From NCBI GenBank assembly GCA_934636325.1, contig CAKUAK010000063.1:1-12025 (forward strand): DNA of 12,025 nt. Reading direction: 5' to 3'. Source of the stretch: an uncultured Eubacteriales bacterium (GTDB taxonomy: Bacteria > Bacillota > Clostridia > Oscillospirales > Butyricicoccaceae). Below the pieces are notes generated by a model. It searched no databases. It was given only the letters and a program-made list of their open reading frames with translations, and had not been told where the DNA came from. The position numbers and the translations under genes are program-made. The stretch's first letter is position 1, and each line of letters begins with the position of its first letter. This document shows, piece by piece, positions 5,448-12,025 of the stretch.

Positions 5448-8400
5448 ATGAAACGACTGCAAAGACTGTTTTCCGTGATGCTCATCGCGGCACTCATGAT
5501 GACCGCCGCCGTCCTTAATGCCGGCGCGGCAAAGAGCTTCACAGACATGAAGGGCCATTGGGCAAAGGATTACGTCACAAAGGCCGTTGACCGCGGGTAT
5601 GTAAGCGGATACAGCGACGGCACCTTCAGGCCCAACAATTCGATCACCCGCGCCGAGTTCTGCAAGATGCTCAATTCGGCCCTGGGCATTTCATCGACGG
5701 CTCAGGTCAGCTTCACCGACCTTAAGAGCTCGCAGTGGTATTATACCGACGTCCAGAAGGCCGTCGGCGCCGGATATATCGGCGGATATGACGACGGCAC
5801 ATTCAAGGGCGACAACAAGATCACCCGCCAGGAGGCCGCCGTCGTCATGTCGCGCATAGTCACCTCGCCCTCAAAGACGAAGGATCTCTCGGGTCTTAAG
5901 GACGGCGCGACCATCGCCTCGTGGGCCAAAAACGGCGTCACGATAGTCTATTCGAAGGGTTACATGGCCGGCGACAATAACCGCAGGTTCAACCCCACGG
6001 GCAACCTGACCCGCGCTGAGGCCGTCAAGATCATCGAATCGCTGCTCGACAAAGAGACCATCGTAAAGTCCAACCTGACCGTCTCGACCTCGGGCCAGAG
6101 CTATTCCGATAAGATCTATGTCGGCAGTGTCGTCGTATCTCAGGGGGTCGGCACAGGCAGCGTTACCTTCACCAACTGCCGCATCCTCGGCACCATGCTT
6201 GTAAACGGCGGCGGCACATCGGGCATACGCCTTGCCGGTACGCGCGTTTCCAACATGACGGTCAACAACACACAGGCCACGGTCGGCGTCGCATGCGCCG
6301 GCGCTTCGACGGTCTGCAATACATATGTCTCTACCCCCTGCGCCCTGACAGAGGCCAGCCTGACCGGCATCGGCACAGGCTTCGAGAACGTCACCCTCGG
6401 CGGCACCGGCCTTTCGGGCAAGACGGTCACACTTTCGGGCAATTACAACACCGTCACGGTCAACTCCTCCAAGGCCGGCCTCGACCTGACCTCGGGCAAG
6501 ATAGCCTCTCTGGTCATAAGCTCGAGTGCTTCGGGCTCGGAGATCGGGCTGAGCTCGGGCACGACGGTCGACAAGGCGACCATCAACGCCTCCTGCTCCT
6601 TCACCGGTCAGGGCAAGATCACCTCGGCCGAGCAGAATGTAAATGACGTCACATACACCGTCCGCCCCGGCAAGATAACCGGCTCGGGCACGACGGCCAA
6701 GTATGTCACGGTCACAACAGATCCCAAGAACGGAACAAAGAATACTGGAACCGACGGGGTCATCACCCTGACCTTCGGCGAGGCCGTAAAGAATGCCGAC
6801 GGCGGAAATCTGACGGCGGCATATGTCCAGAACACGGCCGTCGAGCTGCGTTCGGGCAGCCAGAACGGCACGAAGGTCACCTTCTATGCCGAGATCTCTT
6901 CCAGCGGCAAGAGCATCGTTATCTATCCCTTCACAAAGCTGAAGGATAACACCGAATACTATATCATCGTGAAGGCCGGCGCCTTCCGCACGACTTCCGG
7001 CGCTGTCAACCAGGCCGTAGTCTCCAGCTTCAACACCGGCACGGGCAGCGCGAGCGGCACCCTTGTCCCGACCGTCACCCCCTCCGACGGCAGCCAGACC
7101 ATCCGGGTCGATACCGACATCACCCTCGAGTTCGACGAGAAGCTCTATAACGTCGACGGCGGCACGCTGACCTCCGATTACGTCCGTTCGTCGGTCATCG
7201 AGCTTCGCCGCGGCAGCCAGAGCGGCAGAAAGGTGACCTTCAGCGCCGCTGTCAGCTCCGATAAGAAAAAGATAACCGTCACCCCCTCCGACGATCTCGA
7301 CGTCGATACAAAGTATTATGTCATCCTGCTGGGCGGCAGCCTCCGCGGAAGCGGCAAGGAGCTTAATAAAGAGCAGACCTTCAGCTTCACTACGGCGGCC
7401 AGCGACGTCCTCGTCCCCGTGGCAGACCCGGCATCGGGCTCTTCTAACATCAGTACCGATTCTTCCTTTACCTTTACCTTTGACAATCGCATGTATAACG
7501 CCAGCGGCAATGCGCTGACCGCCTCTTATCTCCAGAAGACGGCCTTCGTCATGCGCCGCGGCAGCATGACCGGCACAAAGGTCTCCTTCACGGCTTCGAT
7601 AAGCTCTGACAAGAGGACGATCACCATCACCCCCGATGATGGGCTGGACAGCAACACAAATTATTATATTATCATAAACGAGGACAGCCTGACCGACGAG
7701 TATTTCGACAGCGTTCCCGAGATGATATTTAATTATAAGACCGCGTCGGGCAGCGCCACGGGCAAGCTCGAGCCCTCTTCGACCTCGCCTAAAAACGGAA
7801 AGACCGGGGTTGCCCGCAACACCGATATAACGATAAGCTATCCGCAGGCTCTGCTCAAGGCCAACGGCAATACGCTGACCGATTCCTATATCGAGGATAC
7901 GGCCATCACCATCCGCAAGGGCAGCCAAAGCGGCACGAAGGTCTCTTTCACGGCCGATGTCAGCTCGAGCAAAAAGACTATTACCCTTCATCCCGACAGA
8001 GATCTGAGCCGTGATACAAAGTATTATGTCGTCATCGCCCAGGATGTGTTCAGCACTTCTTCGGGCGCAAAGAATACCAAGTATGTCTTCAACTTCACGG
8101 TCGGAACATCTTCTTCCGGCGGAGTCCTCGCTCCTTATGAGACCTCGCCCTCCGATGAGCAGACCGGCGTGTCCATGCTGGCCGATATCAAGCTCTATTT
8201 CGACGAGGCCATCTATCGTGACAACGGCTCGTCTCTCTCGGATTCCTACATGAAGAACAATGTCTTCGAGATCCGCCGCGGCAGCCAAAGCGGCACGAAG
8301 ATCACCTTCTCTGCTTCGATAAGCTCGAACAAAAAGACGGTCACGCTGTCCCCGTCAAGCGGGCTCAGCTCGGGCTATACCTACTATGTCATAATGAAGG

Positions 8401-9779
8401 AGAGCACCATCTCCAATTCCGGCGGCGACCTCAATGACGAGTATGTATTCTCCTTCTCGGTCGGCTCTTCGGGCAGCGCGAACCCCTCGTCGGTCAGCCC
8501 CGCGAACGGCGCGTCCAATATCAACACCAACACGCAGATCTATCTCTATTTCGACGACACCGTCTATCGCAACAGCTCCCGCAGCTCGATGACAACATCG
8601 CAGATACTCAATAATGTCCAGATCAGAAAGACCAACAACAGCTCGTCGGCCTATCGCGTGTCCTATACGCCGTCGATATCCTCCAACGGCAGGACCATCA
8701 CCCTGACCCTCAACGAGTATCTTGAAAATAACACCAAGTATTATATCTATATCCCCGGCGGTACCTTCTATAATTACTCAGGCACGGCCAACAGCAGCAC
8801 CAGCTATTACTTCACGACCCGCGGCGCTGCCGCGCTGACAGCCCCGACGATGACCCCGGCCAACGGCGAGACCGGCGTGCAGGTCGGTCTTGACAACATC
8901 AGGCTGACCTACAACGACAGCCTCTTGACCTCTTCGGGCGCTGCCGTCACCAGCGATTATCTGGCCGGCCAGATCACCGTCAAAAAGGGCAGCACGACCG
9001 TCCCCTTTACGGCGGCCATCTCCAATAATAAGAACATCATCCTTACCCTTGACAGCGCCACAGAGTTCGACGCCACATATACCGTGACAGTCAAATCGGG
9101 CGCCTTCAAGACATCTGCCGGTGCGATATCCTCGTCCGTAAGCTACAGCTTCACGACCAAGAGCCCATCTCTCAGCCTGACCGAAAAGCACGGCAAGGAC
9201 TGGGCGACCGTGGCCGTAAGCTATGATTTCACCGGCGCCGACGATGTCACCTTCAAGGTGGAAATGGGAGGAACCGTTCTGAGAAGCGACTTCCAGCCGA
9301 AAAGCAGCAGCGGCAGCTTTGACGAAGAGCTGACCAGCCTGACCGAGGGCACGAGCTATACCGTAAAGGTCACGATGACCTACGGCGGCGGAAGAACAAA
9401 GCTCCAGACCGTATCCTTTACAACGGCAAAGACATCTACAAATAACAGCCTTTCCTCCATAAAGGTTGCCGACAGCGAAGGGGTCTATAACGCATCGATT
9501 TCGGGCAACTCGGCAACGATAACCGGCGAGCTCAAGCCCGCCTCCGGCAGGCTTGATGTCACGCTGACCGCCGCAGACCCGGAGCATGCCGTCATCACGG
9601 TCGACGGTGTCGACAAGGTCACAAGCGGACAGAGCTTCAGGGTAAGTGTTTCGGACGGGGAGAGCACACATGTTCTCGATATCACCGTGACGGCCGAAGA
9701 CGGCAGTGAGAAGCAGTATACCCTTACGATCCCCATCTATCAGGAGCCGACAGAGCAGCAGCCCCAGCCGATAATTTAA
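5448..9779 (+). CDS. Large SLH-anchored surface protein with seven Ig-like (Big_5-type) repeats
   Basis: The protein has 1443 residues. I chose ATG 5448 because AAGGGA lies 8 nt upstream and a signal peptide follows directly (MKRLQRL then a hydrophobic core, cleavage probably after NAGA); a longer frame back to a GTG at 5391 would bury this signal. Three SLH domains (about residues 30-80, 89-138, 146-200) carry the TRAE-type motifs TRAE, TRQE and TRAE, expected to bind pyruvylated cell-wall polysaccharide. Residues about 205-420 form a Gly/Ser/Thr/Asn-rich beta region that may be a beta-helix. About 422-1240 comprise seven Ig-like repeats of roughly 117 residues, each opening P-x-(N/D)G, then a strand ending in (Y/F)-x-(D/E), then R-x-GS-x-x-G-x-K-V-(T/S)-F and a TKYYV-type strand. 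An Fn3-like domain (1241-1325) and a cadherin-like domain (about 1330-1430) end the protein, with a Pro/Gln-rich tail. It is probably an S-layer or adhesin-like envelope protein. No enzymatic domain is recognisable. Confidence 0.9.
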   Translation: MKRLQRLFSVMLIAALMMTAAVLNAGAAKSFTDMKGHWAKDYVTKAVDRGYVSGYSDGTFRPNNSITRAEFCKMLNSALGISSTAQVSFTDLKSSQWYYTDVQKAVGAGYIGGYDDGTFKGDNKITRQEAAVVMSRIVTSPSKTKDLSGLKDGATIASWAKNGVTIVYSKGYMAGDNNRRFNPTGNLTRAEAVKIIESLLDKETIVKSNLTVSTSGQSYSDKIYVGSVVVSQGVGTGSVTFTNCRILGTMLVNGGGTSGIRLAGTRVSNMTVNNTQATVGVACAGASTVCNTYVSTPCALTEASLTGIGTGFENVTLGGTGLSGKTVTLSGNYNTVTVNSSKAGLDLTSGKIASLVISSSASGSEIGLSSGTTVDKATINASCSFTGQGKITSAEQNVNDVTYTVRPGKITGSGTTAKYVTVTTDPKNGTKNTGTDGVITLTFGEAVKNADGGNLTAAYVQNTAVELRSGSQNGTKVTFYAEISSSGKSIVIYPFTKLKDNTEYYIIVKAGAFRTTSGAVNQAVVSSFNTGTGSASGTLVPTVTPSDGSQTIRVDTDITLEFDEKLYNVDGGTLTSDYVRSSVIELRRGSQSGRKVTFSAAVSSDKKKITVTPSDDLDVDTKYYVILLGGSLRGSGKELNKEQTFSFTTAASDVLVPVADPASGSSNISTDSSFTFTFDNRMYNASGNALTASYLQKTAFVMRRGSMTGTKVSFTASISSDKRTITITPDDGLDSNTNYYIIINEDSLTDEYFDSVPEMIFNYKTASGSATGKLEPSSTSPKNGKTGVARNTDITISYPQALLKANGNTLTDSYIEDTAITIRKGSQSGTKVSFTADVSSSKKTITLHPDRDLSRDTKYYVVIAQDVFSTSSGAKNTKYVFNFTVGTSSSGGVLAPYETSPSDEQTGVSMLADIKLYFDEAIYRDNGSSLSDSYMKNNVFEIRRGSQSGTKITFSASISSNKKTVTLSPSSGLSSGYTYYVIMKESTISNSGGDLNDEYVFSFSVGSSGSANPSSVSPANGASNINTNTQIYLYFDDTVYRNSSRSSMTTSQILNNVQIRKTNNSSSAYRVSYTPSISSNGRTITLTLNEYLENNTKYYIYIPGGTFYNYSGTANSSTSYYFTTRGAAALTAPTMTPANGETGVQVGLDNIRLTYNDSLLTSSGAAVTSDYLAGQITVKKGSTTVPFTAAISNNKNIILTLDSATEFDATYTVTVKSGAFKTSAGAISSSVSYSFTTKSPSLSLTEKHGKDWATVAVSYDFTGADDVTFKVEMGGTVLRSDFQPKSSSGSFDEELTSLTEGTSYTVKVTMTYGGGRTKLQTVSFTTAKTSTNNSLSSIKVADSEGVYNASISGNSATITGELKPASGRLDVTLTAADPEHAVITVDGVDKVTSGQSFRVSVSDGESTHVLDITVTAEDGSEKQYTLTIPIYQEPTEQQPQPII
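6715..9168 (+). repeat. Seven tandem Ig-like domain repeats within the surface-protein gene
   Basis: The repeats are about 345-360 bp each. The best-conserved DNA segment encodes the R-x-GSQSGTKV strand and recurs near 6855, 7211, 7559, 7920 and 8280. The stretches at 7920-7940 and 8280-8300 are identical and exactly 360 bp apart. The first five repeats are the closest to each other; the sixth has extra Asn/Ser and a changed strand, and the seventh is shorter. Homology of this kind allows repeat-number change by recombination. Confidence 0.85.
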
Positions 9780-9794
9780 GTTCATAACGGTCAC

Positions 9795-9830
9795 AGCCGC
9801 CCTCCCCAAAAACCGGGGAGGGCGGCTTTT
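9795..9830 (+). terminator. Intrinsic terminator after the surface-protein gene
   Basis: A perfect 13-bp stem (9795-9807 with 9815-9827) with loop AAAAACC is followed by a short T-run (TTTT). It lies 16 bases past the stop codon. Confidence 0.88.
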
Positions 9831-9865
9831 CATGCGTACTGCCGGTGGAATTATCCTCTTGTTCG

Positions 9866-9874
9866 TGATATAGT
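9866..9874 (+). promoter_or_regulatory. Likely extended -10 promoter of the HAD gene
   Basis: TGATATAGT is an extended -10 (TGn plus TATAGT) located 28 bases before the TTG start and directly after the preceding terminator. The matching -35 position (TGGAAT, 17 bp upstream) is poor. Confidence 0.45.
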
Positions 9875-9901
9875 AAAATAAAAAAACAAGGAGAAAGCAT
9901 A

Positions 9902-10621
9902 TTGAAAAAGGCAGTTCTGTTCGACCTCGACGGCACCCTTCTGCCGATGGACAACGACGAGTTCACGAGGGTATATATCGGCCTGCTGTCCCGCAAGGCG
10001 GCCGGCTGGGGCTATGAGCCCGAGGAGATGGTCAAGGCCCTGTGGAAGGGCACCGGTGCAATGGTCAAAAATGATGGGTCGCGTCCCAATGAAGAGGCCT
10101 TCTGGTCGGTCTTCAAGGCCAATGTGACGGCCCGCACACCCGAGCAGATCGAGGGCGACAAGCCCCTCTTCGACAGGTTCTATACCGAAGAGTTCCACGG
10201 CGCGAAAAGCACGACGGGCGACAATCCCGAGGCAGCCCGGCTCCTCGACAGCTTGCGCGGGCTCGGCCTGCGGCTCATTCTGGCCACCAACCCGCTCTTC
10301 CCGCCACAGGCCATCGAGACCCGCCTCGGATGGATCGGCCTTAAGCCCGATGATTTCGAATATATCACGACATACGACAATTCCTCCTTCTGCAAGCCCA
10401 ACCCCGACTATTACCGCGAGATCATGCGGAAAAACGGCCTCAGCCCTGAGGAGTGCGTCATGGTCGGCAACGATGTCGGCGAGGATATGGTCCCGGCATC
10501 ACTCGCCGGCATGGACGTCGTGCTTTCGACCGACTGCCTGATAAATCCCGGCGGCCTGCCGGTGGAGGGCTTCCGCCCGACATCCTTCGGGCAGCTCTTC
10601 GAGGTTATAAAGTCCCTTTAA
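9902..10621 (+). CDS. HAD-superfamily hydrolase (phosphatase-like)
   Basis: The protein has 239 residues, cytosolic, with all four HAD motifs: DLDGT with nucleophile Asp8 and acid/base Asp10; the motif II region LILATN with Thr129; Lys165 in CKPNP; and GNDVGED with Asp191 and Asp195 for Mg2+. An all-alpha stretch between residues 15 and 100 is a C1-type cap, placing it in the phosphoglycolate phosphatase/beta-phosphoglucomutase-like group. The substrate cannot be predicted; such proteins dephosphorylate small metabolites. The start is TTG at 9902, chosen because AAGGAG lies 8 nt upstream and because Met-Lys-Lys-Ala-Val-Leu-Phe-Asp is the normal HAD N-terminus. It is monocistronic, with a promoter and a terminator of its own. 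Confidence 0.88.
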   Translation: MKKAVLFDLDGTLLPMDNDEFTRVYIGLLSRKAAGWGYEPEEMVKALWKGTGAMVKNDGSRPNEEAFWSVFKANVTARTPEQIEGDKPLFDRFYTEEFHGAKSTTGDNPEAARLLDSLRGLGLRLILATNPLFPPQAIETRLGWIGLKPDDFEYITTYDNSSFCKPNPDYYREIMRKNGLSPEECVMVGNDVGEDMVPASLAGMDVVLSTDCLINPGGLPVEGFRPTSFGQLFEVIKSL

Positions 10622-10632
10622 AGGGACTTTTC
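10609..10632 (+). terminator. Intrinsic terminator overlapping the HAD stop codon
   Basis: 10609-10619 and 10620-10630 form a perfect 22-bp palindrome that folds into a stem-loop with the TAA stop codon in its apex, followed by TTTTCT. Translation to the stop would invade the stem, so termination may depend on ribosome release. Confidence 0.65.
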
Positions 10633-10658
10633 TGAACGGTACTTTTGCGCCCTTTTGC

Positions 10659-10687
10659 TTGACATACCGGGGGTGCGATAGTATGAT
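10659..10687 (+). promoter_or_regulatory. Sigma-A promoter of the chromate transporter operon
   Basis: TTGACA (10659-10664), a 17-bp spacer and TATGAT (10682-10687) are near-consensus. The predicted start is about 10694, giving a leader of about 50 nt that contains a small GATAAT-5-ATTATC hairpin and a GC-rich CCCGC/GCGGG patch before the ribosome binding site. Confidence 0.88.
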
Positions 10688-10743
10688 AATCGAAGTGTCA
10701 GATAATAAAAAATTATCCCGCGGGGCGGGAAGAAGGAGAGGAC

Positions 10744-11289
10744 ATGAACGAGTATCTTGATATGTTCCTGACGTTCGCGAGGGTCGGAGTAATGACCTTC
10801 GGCGGCGGCGCTGCCATGCTGCCGATCCTTGAACGAGAGATCGTCGACAATAAGGGCTGGGCCACCGAAGAAGAGCTGGTCGATTATTTTGCCATCGGAC
10901 AGTGCACGCCCGGCAACATCGCAGTCAATACGGCGACCTTCATCGGCCAGAAGAAAAGGGGCTTGCTGGGCGGCATAGTCGCAACATTGGGCATCGTATT
11001 CCCCTCGGTCGTCATAATCTCGATCCTTGCCGGACTTATAACCAACTTTGCACATCTGGCGTGGGTTCGGAATGCCTTTGCCGGTATCCAGGTCTGCGTC
11101 TGCGTGCTCATCCTCAACGCCGTGCTCAAGCTGCTCAAAAAATCGGTCGTCGACAAGCGCACCGCCGCTATATTCGTGCTGGTGCTGTTGGGCAGCATGT
11201 TCCTCAACATATCGCCTGTCTGGTTCGTATTCATCTCGGCTTTTGCCGGCATCGTGCTTAAAAATATCGAAGGAGGGGCTTCGAAATGA
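10744..11289 (+). CDS. Chromate (CHR family) transporter, N-terminal-half subunit
   Basis: This 181-residue integral membrane protein is a short-chain CHR transporter. The CHR signature is near the N-terminus: VGVMTFGGGAAMLPILEREIV (the FGGGxAMLP motif, about residues 15-35) followed by GWATEEELVDYFAIGQCTPGNIAVNTATFIG (the Q-x-x-PG motif at about 53-58). Hydrophobic segments then fill about residues 75-105, 110-130 and 140-172. In long-chain family members both halves are fused in one protein; here they are separate genes that presumably make a heterodimer. Family members export chromate or possibly other oxyanions, and the physiological substrate in an anaerobe is uncertain. The start ATG has AAGGAG 5 nt upstream. 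It overlaps the next gene by 4 bp (ATGA). Confidence 0.88.
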   Translation: MNEYLDMFLTFARVGVMTFGGGAAMLPILEREIVDNKGWATEEELVDYFAIGQCTPGNIAVNTATFIGQKKRGLLGGIVATLGIVFPSVVIISILAGLITNFAHLAWVRNAFAGIQVCVCVLILNAVLKLLKKSVVDKRTAAIFVLVLLGSMFLNISPVWFVFISAFAGIVLKNIEGGASK

Positions 11290-11888
11290 GTGTATATCTC
11301 CGTCTGTTCTTTGAGTTCTTCAAGACAGGCCTCTTCGCCGTCGGCGGCGGAATGGCCACCCTTCCCTTCCTTAAAATAATGGGCGAGACGACCGGCTGGT
11401 TCACCCAGACCGACCTGATGAACATGCTGGCCGTTTCCGAATCGACCCCCGGCCCTGTCGGCATCAACATGGCCACCTATGTCGGCTTCACGACGGCCGG
11501 ACTGACCGGCTCGATAGTCGCCACTATAGGCGAGGTCACGCCCTCTATCATCGTCATCCTCATCGTCGCCGCCATGCTGGCCAAGTTCCGCGACAGCAAA
11601 TATGTCGCCAACGCCTTTTACGGTCTGCGTCCCGCGTCGACCGGCCTGATCGGCGCTGCCGGAGCAGGCGTCGTGCTCCAGGTCTTTGCCGGGATCTCCA
11701 GCTCGTCGGGCAATTCGATCTTCACGAAGTATTCGGGCGGCGGCGCTATAAGCATAAAGGCCGTCATACTGGCAGCCGTCATCTTTGTCCTCAGCCGCTA
11801 TGTCAAGCAGACGAAGAATCTGCACCCCATCGTGTTCATCGCCATATCGGCCGTCGCCGGTGTCGTATTCAGGTTCGCCGGAGTATAA
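11286..11888 (+). CDS. Chromate (CHR family) transporter, second-half subunit
   Basis: This 200-residue membrane protein is homologous to its upstream partner and carries the same CHR signature: TGLFAVGGGMATLPFLK (GGGMATLP at about residues 18-25) and ESTPGPVGINMATYVGF (about 52-68, the PGPxxxNxAT motif). Several hydrophobic segments follow to about residue 110. A Gly/Ser-rich stretch (about 138-155) precedes the last hydrophobic segments. Its ATG overlaps the preceding TGA (ATGA), with GAAGGAGGG upstream inside the first gene, so the pair is probably translationally coupled and expressed in equal amounts. The two proteins probably associate with opposite topology, as proposed for paired short CHR proteins. 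Confidence 0.88.
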   Translation: MSVYLRLFFEFFKTGLFAVGGGMATLPFLKIMGETTGWFTQTDLMNMLAVSESTPGPVGINMATYVGFTTAGLTGSIVATIGEVTPSIIVILIVAAMLAKFRDSKYVANAFYGLRPASTGLIGAAGAGVVLQVFAGISSSSGNSIFTKYSGGGAISIKAVILAAVIFVLSRYVKQTKNLHPIVFIAISAVAGVVFRFAGV

Positions 11889-11893
11889 AATAT

Positions 11894-11902
11894 TTATCCA
11901 CA
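11894..11902 (+). other. Single sequence matching the DnaA box consensus
   Basis: TTATCCACA is an exact match to the consensus DnaA box, in the short gap after the transporter genes. Only one copy is seen, there is no AT-rich unwinding region or dnaA/dnaN gene nearby, and it can arise by chance. The following GCCCGA-TCA-TCGGGC hairpin (11918-11932) has no U-run and may be a minor part of the transcript end. Confidence 0.2.
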
Positions 11903-11943
11903 GCCTGTGAAATAAAAGCCCGATCATCGGGCAGCATAAAGAA

Positions 11944-11972
11944 AAGGCAGAGCAAAATTGCTCTGCCTTTTT
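11944..11972 (+). terminator. Intrinsic terminator of the chromate transporter operon
   Basis: AAGGCAGAGCA pairs with TGCTCTGCCTT around an AAAT loop and is followed by five T. The A-run on the 5' side makes it nearly symmetric, so it could also terminate leftward transcription. Confidence 0.92.
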
Positions 11973-12025
11973 GCGTTAGGCTGTCAGGGAATCGCTTCGC
12001 GGCATTTTCCCCACGGGCTGGCCCG

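Noticed and set aside
5871..8288. An 805-codon - strand frame inside the surface-protein gene, with others at 8778-9833 and 4220-5173
   Set aside because: Their composition (Asp/Gly/Ala/Arg-rich, no domain) is that expected from the antisense of Ser/Thr/Gly codons with GC-rich third positions. The + strand proteins carry clear domains and start signals.
6715..8470. Regularly spaced short identical DNA patches, considered as a CRISPR-like or intergenic repeat array
   Set aside because: They are in frame within Ig-like protein repeats at ~350-360 bp spacing, far too long for CRISPR, and vary at synonymous sites.
10744..11888. A frameshifted or broken long chromate transporter
   Set aside because: Each half has its own start codon and ribosome binding site and a full CHR signature, and the ATGA overlap is typical of coupled genes. 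Two-gene short CHR pairs are a known family form.
11894..11902. Replication origin suggested by a consensus DnaA box
   Set aside because: It is a single box without a cluster, an AT-rich region or origin genes.
11973..12025. Possible coding start or RNA gene at the right edge
   Set aside because: Short open frames exist on both strands, but no start signal, domain or structure can be supported in 53 bases.

Overview
The window looks like chromosomal DNA from a fairly GC-rich member of the Clostridia (Bacillota). The pointers are T-box leader RNAs, strong AGGAGG-type ribosome binding sites, an SLH-domain envelope protein and, at the left edge, a serine-recombinase C-terminus of a type common in Clostridia. 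No rRNA, tRNA or CRISPR array is visible. The lineage is an inference; no marker gene is present.

Left edge to about 4.15 kb: after the last 33 codons of a probable site-specific recombinase come two tandem, leftward (- strand) units of about 1.97 kb each. Each unit holds a consensus promoter (TTGACA, 17 bp, TATCAT), a T-box riboswitch with an intrinsic terminator, a conserved 30-nt block, and a gene for a family 5 (Opp/Dpp-type) solute-binding lipoprotein. The two T-boxes are clearly related but their specifier codons read TTC (Phe) for the downstream gene and TAC (Tyr) for the upstream gene. The two proteins are nearly identical over domains I/II and only about half identical over the presumed ligand-binding domain III. 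This is a duplicated sensor-plus-transporter cassette that appears to have split into a phenylalanine-starvation and a tyrosine-starvation version, and it is the most notable thing in the window. No permease or ATPase gene is nearby.

4.2-5.3 kb: a divergent, rightward gene for an NAD-dependent tartrate/D-malate dehydrogenase of the isopropylmalate dehydrogenase superfamily, with a GTG start.

5.3-9.8 kb: a 136-nt structured leader and then one very large gene (1443 aa) for a secreted surface protein. It has a signal peptide, three SLH cell-wall anchoring domains, a Ser/Thr/Asn-rich beta region, seven Big_5-type Ig-like repeats, an Fn3-like domain and a C-terminal cadherin-like domain. A strong hairpin terminator closes it.

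9.85-11.97 kb: a HAD-family phosphohydrolase gene with a TTG start and its own terminator, then a strong promoter driving two translationally coupled genes that encode the two halves of a short-chain chromate (CHR) transporter, closed by a classic terminator. The last ~50 bases hold nothing I can support. The genes right of 4.2 kb show no obvious functional link to the aromatic-amino-acid T-box cassette.
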